Shown one piece after another: positions 1-6,314 of a stretch of 10,537 nucleotides of DNA. A model generated the notes under the pieces. It did no database searches and had not been told where the DNA came from. It worked only from the letters and a program-made list of their open reading frames with translations. Origin of the DNA: an uncultured archaeon. Lineage in GTDB: Archaea; Thermoproteota; Nitrososphaeria; Nitrososphaerales; CALBXV01. The number at the start of each line of letters is the position of its first letter. The stretch's first letter is position 1. The stretch is from positions 1 through 10,537 of the forward strand of contig CALBXV010000513.1 of assembly GCA_937890045.1 (NCBI GenBank), read 5' to 3'. The translations under genes were made by a program, and so were the position numbers.

Positions 1-1
1 G

Positions 2-139
2 TATATGCTTACAGAAGGTGGTATGTTAGAATTAGGACAGCTCTGCCAAAAGTGGGGTGTTGAACCTGAAAAAATAGAAGAGGCTGGATTGAATGTACTT
101 GGTACTATTGGAGGCTATACTGCAGGCGAAGTAGGATGA
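2..139 (+). CDS. C-terminal part of an unidentified protein (cut by window start)
   Basis: An open frame enters from the left edge and gives 45 residues ending in ...TIGGYTAGEVG before TGA. Its stop overlaps the start of the next gene as ATGA (136-139), the coupling used throughout this window, which supports it as real coding sequence. An ATG at 5-7 could be a start for a 44-residue protein, but with no upstream sequence I cannot tell that from a longer gene. The visible part looks helical and soluble, with a small acidic and lysine-containing stretch (WGVEPEKIEEAG). I do not recognise a family. Its base composition is richer in G+C than the genes further on: about 41 percent over the first 120 bases by my count. 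Confidence 0.6.
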   Translation, partial: YMLTEGGMLELGQLCQKWGVEPEKIEEAGLNVLGTIGGYTAGEVG

Positions 140-531
140 AAGTTATAACAGACTCTAAAACAGTCAAAAAGTATGCAAAAAATAATCCTGATTTGACAAT
201 AGTTGAACAAATGGAACTTGAATGGCCTGAGATGACACAAGAGTTTAAGAAGATTCAACGAGAACAATATGAGTTATTTCTTCACAAACAACACGATTAT
301 GGTCCAGGTAATATTTCAGTCGGTACGCAATTACAAACTGAGGCAGAAGTAAAGTTATCACTTCAAGGTTTATTTTTTCGAATGAATGATAAAATTCAGA
401 GAATTAAAACATTGTTATTAAATGGTGGTAAACAAGCTGTAAAAGATGAACCATTAGAAGATGCTTATTTAGATGTTTCGAATTATGGGGTTATGGCTAC
501 TATAGTATCACGAGGAAAATGGGGTAAATGA
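136..531 (+). CDS. Nmad1/DUF1599-like protein (nucleotide modification associated domain 1)
   Basis: The 131-residue protein carries what I recognise as the DUF1599 (Nmad1) pattern: HDYGPGNI at residues 53-60, a glycine followed by FFRMNDKIQRI at 78-90, and a helical EPLEDAYLDVSNYGVMA segment at 105-121. This spacing of a Lys/His-Asp-Tyr-Gly-Asn motif, an Arg...Asp-Lys motif and an Asp...Asp-x-x-Asn-Tyr motif is the family signature as I know it. The family is all-helical and was predicted from phage gene neighbourhoods to act in modified-nucleotide metabolism; a precise reaction is not established to my knowledge. The start overlaps the previous stop and the end overlaps the nuclease start by ATGA, so the three genes are probably translated together. 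The length fits a single-domain member. The family call is fairly firm; the role is inferred. Confidence 0.72.
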   Translation: MKVITDSKTVKKYAKNNPDLTIVEQMELEWPEMTQEFKKIQREQYELFLHKQHDYGPGNISVGTQLQTEAEVKLSLQGLFFRMNDKIQRIKTLLLNGGKQAVKDEPLEDAYLDVSNYGVMATIVSRGKWGK

Positions 532-1391
532 AACGAATAAGTTATAGTCAATATAATCAATGGATTACTTGTTCACATAAATGGAAATTAAATTATATTG
601 ACGATTTAGGCGAATATACTGATAGCATTCATACATTATTTGGAACTTCAATGCATGAAGTTCTTCAAACATATCTTACAGTAATGTATAATGATACAAT
701 TAAAACAGCAGATGCTCTTCCAGTAGATGAAATGTTATTACATAGAATGAAAGAAAATTATGTTAAAATTATGAAAACTAATGGTGGTGAGGTAATTTGT
801 GAACAATATGAAATGGAAGAATTTTATAAACATGGATTAATTATATTAGATTGGTTTAAAAAAAGAAGGGGAATGTATTTTAGTAAGACTGGTTATGAAT
901 TAGTTGATGTTGAAGTTCCTATTGAATATAAATTAAGTGATGGAATTAAATTTATTGGTTATATAGATGTTGTTATTTATGATAAAATAAGAGATAAATA
1001 TAAAATTATTGATATTAAAACTTCTACAATGGGTTGGAATAAATACCAAAAAGCTGATAAAATTAAAACAGACCAAGTATTATTATATAAACAATTTTAT
1101 GGTGCACAAAATAATATTTCAATGGATAAGATTGAAGTTGAGTATTTTATTGTTAAAAGAAAATTATATGAGAAAGTAGATTTTCCTCAAAGAAGAGTTC
1201 AAACATTTACTCCAGCTAATGGTAAACCAAGTATTAATAAGGTTACACGTAATGTAAAATCTTTTATAGATGAATCTTTTATTGGTGGTGAATATAATAT
1301 GGAACATAATTATGCTAAACAACCATCTAAGAAAAATTGTAGGTGGTGTGAATTTAATCAAACAGAATATTGTGATGAAGGTATAAAATAA
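528..1391 (+). CDS. PD-(D/E)XK nuclease, RecB/Cas4-like, with probable Fe-S cluster
   Basis: The 287-residue protein has the layout of the RecB/Cas4/AddB-type PD-(D/E)XK family. The N-terminus reads SYSQYNQWITC with Cys15, then FGTSMHE at 38-44 (motif I region, His43/Glu44). GYIDVV puts the metal-binding Asp at 147, IDIKT at 161-165 supplies the acidic residue Asp162 and catalytic Lys164, and Gln183/Tyr187 match the helix that follows in this family. Three C-terminal cysteines (271, 274, 282) together with Cys15 match the one-plus-three arrangement that holds a 4Fe-4S cluster in AddB and Cas4 enzymes. It would act on DNA ends or single strands in recombination, repair or host-DNA degradation; which one cannot be told. 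There is no helicase domain, and no helicase gene is visible nearby. Both ends overlap neighbouring genes by 1 to 4 bases. Confidence 0.8.
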   Translation: MKRISYSQYNQWITCSHKWKLNYIDDLGEYTDSIHTLFGTSMHEVLQTYLTVMYNDTIKTADALPVDEMLLHRMKENYVKIMKTNGGEVICEQYEMEEFYKHGLIILDWFKKRRGMYFSKTGYELVDVEVPIEYKLSDGIKFIGYIDVVIYDKIRDKYKIIDIKTSTMGWNKYQKADKIKTDQVLLYKQFYGAQNNISMDKIEVEYFIVKRKLYEKVDFPQRRVQTFTPANGKPSINKVTRNVKSFIDESFIGGEYNMEHNYAKQPSKKNCRWCEFNQTEYCDEGIK

Positions 1392-1813
1392 TGTTATCTA
1401 AAATAAGTTTAAGGTTAAAATTAACAGATTTTATTAATACTGATATAGAACAAACTGTTATGGATATGATAAATGAAGCTCATAATAAATTAAGTTGTGC
1501 TATTTTATTATTTCTATGGTTTGAAGAGGGTGACTTTACTGGAAAAGATTTAAAAGAATTTTTAATAAGGTGGGAAGATAAATTGTCATTTAAAACAGTT
1601 GTTACGCAAGGCCATACTGTTAAATATGGTGATTTTATTTATTTTGATATTACACCCGTTACAGCTAAAGAATATTCACATAAAAGATTTACATATTATT
1701 ATATTGATTCAAATAAAATATTGAATGGATTAAAACATTTTTATGATATTACAAAATTTACAACATCGAATAAATCACCACGAAAACAAAAAAGAAATGA
1801 CTACGAAGATTAA
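1391..1813 (+). CDS. Unrecognised 140-residue protein
   Basis: I do not recognise this protein. The start shares one base with the nuclease stop (TAATG) and has GAAGG at 1377-1381, nine bases upstream, so expression looks coupled. The first half is predicted mainly helical, with a hydrophobic core stretch SCAILLFLWFEE around residues 35-46. That stretch is too short and too close to acidic residues to be a convincing membrane segment. The second half looks strand-rich (YGDFIYFDI around 79-87, FTYYYID around 99-105). The last 15 residues are strongly charged (SPRKQKR then NDYED). The 3' end overlaps the better-supported SLOG gene start by 17 bases, so the charged tail may reflect reading through the neighbour's start region. 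Its position between a nuclease and a nucleotide-binding protein suggests nucleic-acid metabolism, but only by context. Confidence 0.65.
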   Translation: MLSKISLRLKLTDFINTDIEQTVMDMINEAHNKLSCAILLFLWFEEGDFTGKDLKEFLIRWEDKLSFKTVVTQGHTVKYGDFIYFDITPVTAKEYSHKRFTYYYIDSNKILNGLKHFYDITKFTTSNKSPRKQKRNDYED

Positions 1814-2210
1814 AGTTGGGATAGTTGGTAGCAGACAGTATACTAACAAAAAGAAGATAAAGGATTTAATATTTGAATTAAAACAAGGATATGCTGATTG
1901 TGTAGAAATAATAAGTGGTGGACAACAATATGGGGCTGATGGATATGCAAAGAAATTTGCATTAGAATTTGATTTAGATTATATTGAATTTCCACCAGCA
2001 CATTATAGTTGGAATATGCACTGTAAATTACCAGCTACTGAGTATAATAAACAATATTATGTTACAAACTATTTTAAAAGAAATAAACAAATTGCAGAAT
2101 ATAGTGATATGATCGTAGCATTTATACCAGAGGGAGTTGAATCAAAGGGTACAATGAATACAGTTAGTCATGCCGAACGTTTGAAAAAAATGGTTAAAAT
2201 AATTAATTAA
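1797..2210 (+). CDS. SLOG-superfamily nucleotide-binding protein (DUF2493/YspA-like)
   Basis: Taking the ATG at 1797 gives 137 residues beginning MTTKIKVGIVGSRQYT. An earlier in-frame ATG at 1743 would add 18 residues lying wholly inside the previous gene and placed before the first beta strand, so I prefer 1797. The protein shows the Rossmann-like SLOG features: strand then GSR at 11-13, SGGQQYGADGYA at 40-51 (the glycine-rich ligand loop), FKRNKQIAEYSD at 93-104, hydrophobic strand MIVAFIP at 105-111, and GVESKGTMNTVSHAE at 113-127. DUF2493 proteins are common in phages and are predicted to bind a nucleotide or nucleotide-derived ligand; the reaction is unknown. It closes the nucleic-acid block and is followed by the only sizeable gap in the window. 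Confidence 0.75.
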   Translation: MTTKIKVGIVGSRQYTNKKKIKDLIFELKQGYADCVEIISGGQQYGADGYAKKFALEFDLDYIEFPPAHYSWNMHCKLPATEYNKQYYVTNYFKRNKQIAEYSDMIVAFIPEGVESKGTMNTVSHAERLKKMVKIIN

Positions 2211-2249
2211 TATATATTTATATATGTATATATTTGAGGTTTTAATATT
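2209..2249 (+). promoter_or_regulatory. AT-rich gap: possible promoter region and ribosome binding site
   Basis: This is the only gap of more than ten bases between genes. It is almost pure alternating A/T and contains an inverted repeat, AATATATA at 2209-2216 against TATATATT at 2227-2234, around a ten-base loop. There is no run of T after it and no G/C in the stem, so it is a poor terminator. GAGG at 2236-2239 lies ten bases before the ATG at 2250 and can serve as its ribosome binding site; the same TGAGGTT string recurs before the gene at 2600. A promoter here is plausible because the gap separates two functional blocks, but I see no convincing -35/-10 pair and the alternating A/T is uninformative. 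Confidence 0.3.
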
Positions 2250-2441
2250 ATGGAATACAAATTAACATCAGTAAAAGTTTTAAGGGACTTATACAAAAAA
2301 TTTAAAAGTTGTAATTTAGATGATGAATTTACACTACAAAAATTAGTAAATCGTTCAATGGATTTATATTTGTTAGATGACACATTTAAAGATCAAATTC
2401 AAGGTTGGAAGAATTTGAAACCGAGTGGGAGTAGATTATGA
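2250..2441 (+). CDS. Small putative ribbon-helix-helix protein
   Basis: The 63-residue protein has a short N-terminal strand (KLTSVKVL, residues 4-11), a first helix (RDLYKKFKSC, 12-21), a break, and a second helix (FTLQKLVNRSMDLYLLD, 27-43). This is the size and order expected of an Arc/MetJ-type ribbon-helix-helix fold, in which the strand pairs in a dimer and enters the DNA major groove. Small proteins of this look are frequent in marine tailed phages in my recollection. A DNA-binding regulator is therefore a reasonable but unproven guess, and a structural role is possible. It is the first gene after the AT-rich gap, where a regulator often sits. GAGG at 2236-2239 supports the start, and its stop overlaps the next small gene by ATGA. 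Confidence 0.6.
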   Translation: MEYKLTSVKVLRDLYKKFKSCNLDDEFTLQKLVNRSMDLYLLDDTFKDQIQGWKNLKPSGSRL

Positions 2442-2590
2442 AGAATACTGGAAGCCTGCCAAATAATAAAAATGTTGAAAGGTTGCTAACGGATATACAT
2501 AGAATATTGATTAGAATGGAAGAGCGTTTGAATGTTATAGAAAAAAGTGTTAAAAAAGAAGAAACTACAAAACAATTATTAAACGATTAG
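2438..2590 (+). CDS. Small charged helical protein, 50 residues
   Basis: A 50-codon frame begins at the ATG that overlaps the previous stop (ATGA 2438-2441) and runs to TAG at 2588-2590. A good ribosome binding site, GGGAG at 2427-2431, lies six bases upstream. The sequence reads MKNTGSLPNN at the start, then a long amphipathic helix (about residues 12-48) with hydrophobic residues at coiled-coil-like spacing (VERLLTDIHRILIRMEERL, then NVIEKSV) and a charged KKEETTKQ end. It has no signal peptide or membrane segment. I do not recognise a family; a coiled-coil oligomer or partner protein fits what is visible. Without it the stretch 2442-2599 would be an unexplained gap in an otherwise fully packed region, which adds support. 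Confidence 0.65.
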   Translation: MKNTGSLPNNKNVERLLTDIHRILIRMEERLNVIEKSVKKEETTKQLLND

Positions 2591-2599
2591 TGAGGTTAT

Positions 2600-4015
2600 A
2601 TGGCTAAGAAAAAGATTTTATTACTTTCAGATGATTTGAGAATGTCATCTGGTGTTGGAACTATGTCTAAAGAATTTGTACTTGGTACACTACACCATTA
2701 TGATTGGGCACAGATTGGTGGAGCTATTAAACATCCAGAAGACGGTAAAGTTGTTGATATGAATGATTCAATAAGAAAGGAAACTGGAATAGAAGATGCT
2801 AATCTTACTATTTATCCAATAAATGGTTATGGAAACCCAGACATACTTCGTGCTGTATTAGTTAGAGAAAGCCCTGATGCTATTCTTCATTATACAGACC
2901 CAAGATTTTGGAGATGGTTATATGAAATGGAACATGAAATTCGACAGGAAATACCGATTTTTTATTATAATATATGGGATGATTGGCCTGCCCCCAAATA
3001 TAATGAATTTTTTTATGAGTCGTGTGATTTAATTATGAATATTTCTAAACAGAGTTATGCTATTGTGAAGGATGTTTGGACAAAAAATCCGCCTGAAGAT
3101 TGGCAAGTGACATATATTCCACATGGTATAAATGAAGATGTATTTTATCCTATTAGTATTTTTGATAATGAGTATAAAAATGTACAGTCGTTTAGAAAAC
3201 AATTAACTGATGATGATATAGAATTTGTATTATTATATAACAGTCGTAATATTAGAAGAAAATCACCTGGCGATGTAATTTTAGCATTTAAAACATTTTG
3301 TGATACGTTATCAAAAGAGAAATCTGATAAATGTGCATTAGTTATGCATACTCAACCAATAGATGAAAATGGGACTGATTTACCTGCGTTTGTAAACGCT
3401 CTTTGTCCGTATAAGGTTTATTTTTCAGATAAAAAACTTGAACCGAAGAATATGAATTATTTGTACAATATGGCAGATGTAACTATTAATTTAGCGTCTA
3501 ATGAAGGTTTTGGGTTGGGTACGTGTGAATCATTAATGACAGGGACACCAATTATTGTAAATGTTACAGGTGGATTACAAGACCAATGTGGGTTTGTATT
3601 TAGAAATTGGGCTTCAGATGGATCTGGTTGTAGTGAAAAGTTTTTAACTGTAGATGATTATTTAGAAATAAAATCATTACATGATGATAGAAAATGGAAA
3701 GATAATAGAGATTTGGGCTGGGGTGACTGGGTAAAACCAGTGTGGCCTTCAAATAGGTCATGTGTTGGTTCAGTTCCAACACCATATATTTTTGATGATA
3801 GATGTAGATTTGATGATGCGGCAGTTCTTATTAAAGAGTGGTATGATGTGGGTGATGATAAACGAAGAGAATGTGGAGAAGTTGGATATAATTTTGTAAA
3901 AAGTAAGGATTCTATGATGACTGCTAAAATGATGTGTCAAAATTTTATTGACCATATGGATGTAGGATTTAATAATTGGAAACCAAAAAAACGTTATAGT
4001 ATGTATAAAACATAG
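2600..4015 (+). CDS. GT-B fold glycosyltransferase (GT4-like)
   Basis: This 471-residue protein looks like a retaining GT-B glycosyltransferase. It opens with KKILLLSDDLRMSSGVGT (residues 4-21), where the glycine-rich SSGVGT loop follows the first strand. IPHGIN at 173-178 marks the start of the second Rossmann domain, and NSRNIRRKSP at 214-223 gives the Arg/Lys pair that usually contacts the donor diphosphate. NEGFGLGTCESLMTGTPII at 301-319 contains E302-x7-E310, the donor-binding motif of GT4-type enzymes. An extra segment of roughly 60 residues, rich in Trp, Asp and Arg, lies at about 335-395 between the E-x7-E motif and the closing helices. There is no membrane segment, so it is probably cytosolic. 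TGAGG at 2591-2595 is well placed for the ATG. Donor and acceptor are not deducible. It heads the glycan cluster. Confidence 0.82.
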   Translation: MAKKKILLLSDDLRMSSGVGTMSKEFVLGTLHHYDWAQIGGAIKHPEDGKVVDMNDSIRKETGIEDANLTIYPINGYGNPDILRAVLVRESPDAILHYTDPRFWRWLYEMEHEIRQEIPIFYYNIWDDWPAPKYNEFFYESCDLIMNISKQSYAIVKDVWTKNPPEDWQVTYIPHGINEDVFYPISIFDNEYKNVQSFRKQLTDDDIEFVLLYNSRNIRRKSPGDVILAFKTFCDTLSKEKSDKCALVMHTQPIDENGTDLPAFVNALCPYKVYFSDKKLEPKNMNYLYNMADVTINLASNEGFGLGTCESLMTGTPIIVNVTGGLQDQCGFVFRNWASDGSGCSEKFLTVDDYLEIKSLHDDRKWKDNRDLGWGDWVKPVWPSNRSCVGSVPTPYIFDDRCRFDDAAVLIKEWYDVGDDKRRECGEVGYNFVKSKDSMMTAKMMCQNFIDHMDVGFNNWKPKKRYSMYKT

Positions 4016-4023
4016 GAGTTATA

Positions 4024-5355
4024 ATGAGTGATAAACCATTATGTTTAGTTACTGCACCAATAGCAACAAGAAGTGGTTATGGTGCACACAGTAGAGATAT
4101 AGTTAGATCTTTAGTGAAATTAGATAAGTATGATGTAAAAATTTATGCAGTTCGTTGGGGAAATACACCACAAAATGCATTAAATATTGAAGATCCCAAT
4201 GATAAAATTATTATTGACAGAATGTTATCAGATCCTAATTTACCAAAACAACCTGATTTACATATTCATATAGTTATACCGAATGAGTTTCAACCAATGG
4301 GTAAATATAATATTGGTATTACAGCAGGAATTGAAACTACTGTATGTCCACCGCGATGGGTTGAGGGTATGAATAGAATGGATTTAAATATTGTTCCTTC
4401 TAAATTTGTAAAACAAATTATGTCTTCTGTAGCATTTGATAGAGTGGATGAAAAGACTAATCAAAAAACTGGAGAATTGAAAAATGAAAAACCAGTTGAA
4501 GTTTTATTTGAAGGTGTTGATAGAAATATTTTCAAAAAGACTACTGAATTTACAAAAGAGTTAGTTGAAGAATTTAAAAATATTGATGAAAATTTTTGTT
4601 TTTTATATGTTGGTCATTGGTTACAAGGAAATATGGGTGAAGACAGAAAAGATACTGGAATGTTAATTAAAGTTTTTTGTGAAACTTTTAAAAATATGAA
4701 AAAACAACCAGCATTAATTTTAAAAACAAGTGGAGCAACATTTTCTATATTAGATAGAGAAGATATGTTAAAAAAGATTGAAAGTATAAAAGACCAGGTT
4801 AAAGGGAATTTACCTAATATTTATTTATTACACGGAGATTTTACTGATGAAGAGATGAATGAGTTATATCATCATCCTAAAGTAAAAGTTCACGTTAATA
4901 TAACTCATGGTGAAGGATTTGGTAGACCTTTACTTGAAGCAACAATATCAAGTAAACCAATAATTGCTTCGAATTGGAGCGGTCATGTAGATTTTTTACC
5001 TAAAGATAATGCTATTTTATTGAATGGTAATTTACAACAAGTACCAAGAAATTCTTTTCCAAAAGAAATGTGGGTTGAAGGAGCACAATGGTTTACAGTA
5101 AATTATAATGACGCCTCTAAGGTTTTAAAAAGTGTTCACAAGAATTATAAACAATTTACTTTGAGAGCTAAAAAATTAGCAATTGTGAATAAGTCAAGAT
5201 TTTCATTGGATGCTATGACAAAAGAATTTGGTAAAATATTGGATAAATATGTACCAGAGTTTCCAAAAGAAGTTGAACTTAAATTACCTAAATTAAAGAA
5301 AACAAGTTCAGCAAATATTCCAAAAATTAAATTACCTAAATTAAAAAAGGTGTAA
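4024..5355 (+). CDS. GT-B fold glycosyltransferase with lysine-rich repeated tail
   Basis: A second GT-B type transferase, 443 residues, starting eight bases after the first with AGGAG (4014-4018) upstream. The first strand and loop read LCLVTAPIATRSGYGAH (6-22). FEGVD at 162-166 is the equivalent of the linker Gly/Asp motif, FLYVGHW (193-199) opens the second domain, and HGEGFGRPLLEA at 295-306 holds E297-x7-E305. SKPIIASNWSGHVDFL (310-325) is the usual continuation. The last 25 residues (about 419-443) are unlike the family: KLPKLKK occurs at 420-426 and again at 436-442, joined by TSSANIPKI. This basic tail might bind nucleic acid, membrane lipid or a partner. The enzyme is divergent from its neighbour at 2600 although the two share a fold, so they probably add different sugars or make different linkages. 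Donor and acceptor unknown. Confidence 0.82.
   Translation: MSDKPLCLVTAPIATRSGYGAHSRDIVRSLVKLDKYDVKIYAVRWGNTPQNALNIEDPNDKIIIDRMLSDPNLPKQPDLHIHIVIPNEFQPMGKYNIGITAGIETTVCPPRWVEGMNRMDLNIVPSKFVKQIMSSVAFDRVDEKTNQKTGELKNEKPVEVLFEGVDRNIFKKTTEFTKELVEEFKNIDENFCFLYVGHWLQGNMGEDRKDTGMLIKVFCETFKNMKKQPALILKTSGATFSILDREDMLKKIESIKDQVKGNLPNIYLLHGDFTDEEMNELYHHPKVKVHVNITHGEGFGRPLLEATISSKPIIASNWSGHVDFLPKDNAILLNGNLQQVPRNSFPKEMWVEGAQWFTVNYNDASKVLKSVHKNYKQFTLRAKKLAIVNKSRFSLDAMTKEFGKILDKYVPEFPKEVELKLPKLKKTSSANIPKIKLPKLKKV
5280..5345 (+). repeat. In-frame direct repeat, two 18-base copies 48 bases apart
   Basis: The string TAAATTACCTAAATTAAA occurs exactly at 5280-5297 and again at 5328-5345. The period of 48 bases is 16 codons, so both copies are read in the same frame and encode the KLPKLK cores of the basic tail of the second GT-B transferase. 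Exact identity at the DNA level, including third codon positions, suggests a recent duplication or selection on the DNA itself, although the AT-only codon choice makes identity easier to reach. Confidence 0.8.
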
Positions 5356-5356
5356 C

Positions 5357-5812
5357 GTGGAACGTGTAATAGATTGTCCAGTATGTTTTGATGTTGATAG
5401 ATGTTTTGAGGAAATACAAGAAGATTATAGTTCTTTTTTGTGTTTTAATTGTGGTTTTATGAGTGATTCTCGTTATGAAGTAGGTAGTTTACAATTAACT
5501 GATAATCTTAAAAAATCACCTAAACTTGTACAAGATTTAAAAATTAAAGATAAGAAACGCGATATTATATGGTTTCCTTCAGTAATTAATATGGGAACGC
5601 GTGGTATAATTTTTCCAGAAGGTACACCTGAAATTTGGAGTTGGAGATATGCTACTGTTATTGAAATTCCAGAAGAAGAACGTTATAAATATGATAATTA
5701 TGATAGAAGACTTGATGTTGAAAATGCAAAAGTATATGGACAATATGAATTTTTGGAGGCGTGTCAGGATATGGGAATAACAAAAGATATCAGAAATCAG
5801 TTGGGTTTATAA
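5357..5812 (+). CDS. Zinc-ribbon protein of unknown function (GTG start)
   Basis: The 151-residue protein begins with a zinc-ribbon-like pattern: CPVC at residues 7-10 and CFNCGF at 29-34, so Cys7, Cys10, Cys29 and Cys32 can hold one zinc ion. Cys16 lies in between and is probably not a ligand. I chose the GTG at 5357 because the next in-frame ATG (residue 35) would remove the whole ribbon, and AAAGG at 5346-5350 is well placed. The rest has KSPKLVQDLKIKDKKRD (53-69), the segment WFPSVINMGTRGIIFPEG (72-89), and an acidic, tyrosine-rich C-terminal half. I recognise no catalytic motif. The protein sits between the two GT-B enzymes and the GT2 enzyme and overlaps the next gene by one base, so it is co-expressed with the glycan genes whether or not it works with them. 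Confidence 0.65.
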   Translation: MERVIDCPVCFDVDRCFEEIQEDYSSFLCFNCGFMSDSRYEVGSLQLTDNLKKSPKLVQDLKIKDKKRDIIWFPSVINMGTRGIIFPEGTPEIWSWRYATVIEIPEEERYKYDNYDRRLDVENAKVYGQYEFLEACQDMGITKDIRNQLGL

Positions 5813-6306
5813 TGGCAAGAATAGGGACTTCTTGGAGTAGAATACAACCTGGAGATATTATTACATTTAACTATAAAAGTAAAAAAACAGGTAAAACAAG
5901 ACTTCAAACTATTTTAGTTTTAAATCCTAAGTGGTATATTACAGTAGAGGGTGAAAGACATTTCACACTAATTGGTTTAAAATTAGCAGAGCAAAGAGTT
6001 CGTACAATTAAGGAAGCGGCCAAGGTAGTAACACAAATATTTAATAAGTTAGGAAGTATAGTACCAATAGATGTAAAAAAAGATATATATAGAATTGAAA
6101 TGAAAAAATCTGATTTGTTTTGGGGGGGTACTAAACGAAATGTTTATAGAAGAATACGATATCTTTTAGGTAAAGAACCAGTTTATAGGACATATGATTG
6201 GGAAATTGCTCGTAAGAGTGCAGTATTTTATGAATCATTACCACTTCCAGAAAGTGTTAAAAGACAAGTACTTGGAAACATAACTCCCACGGGAGAAAGA
6301 GAATAG
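5812..6306 (+). CDS. Unrecognised 164-residue basic protein, possibly with an SH3-like barrel
   Basis: I do not recognise the family. The start I use, the ATG at 5812, shares one base with the preceding TAA and gives MARIGTSWSRIQPGDIITF. An in-frame GTG further upstream (5761) lies entirely inside the previous gene and is less likely. Residues 11-40 read as short strands separated by turns (QPGDIITFNYKSKKTGKT, then RLQTILVLNP), which resembles a small beta barrel of the SH3/KOW sort. The centre (about 62-90) is helical and the region around 105-118 (SDLFWGGTKRNVYRRIR) is strongly basic, so nucleic-acid or polyanion binding is conceivable. Lys and Arg are abundant throughout. Together with the zinc-ribbon gene before it, it forms a two-gene insert in the glycosyltransferase series. 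Confidence 0.6.
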   Translation: MARIGTSWSRIQPGDIITFNYKSKKTGKTRLQTILVLNPKWYITVEGERHFTLIGLKLAEQRVRTIKEAAKVVTQIFNKLGSIVPIDVKKDIYRIEMKKSDLFWGGTKRNVYRRIRYLLGKEPVYRTYDWEIARKSAVFYESLPLPESVKRQVLGNITPTGERE

Positions 6307-6314
6307 AGATATAA

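Noticed and set aside
1164..1361. Minus-strand open frame inside the nuclease gene
   Set aside because: It lies wholly inside a well-supported PD-(D/E)XK gene, has a low-complexity composition rich in Ile, Phe and Thr as expected from reverse reading of AT-rich coding sequence, and no start signal.
1743..1796. Longer N-terminus for the SLOG gene
   Set aside because: The added 18 residues lie entirely in the coding region of the previous gene and before the natural first strand; the ATG at 1797 starts right at the domain.
2209..2234. Inverted repeat as a transcription terminator
   Set aside because: The stem is only A/T, eight base pairs, with a ten-base loop and no following T run, so it would be too weak; it is noted only as part of the gap.
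3600..3955. Two minus-strand open frames inside the first GT-B gene
   Set aside because: Both are contained in the glycosyltransferase, overlap each other, and show only the His/Leu/Asn-rich composition of antisense AT-rich sequence.
5761..5811. Longer GTG-started form of the 164-residue basic protein
   Set aside because: It would add 17 residues inside the zinc-ribbon gene; the ATG at 5812 gives the usual one-base stop-start overlap seen elsewhere in this window.
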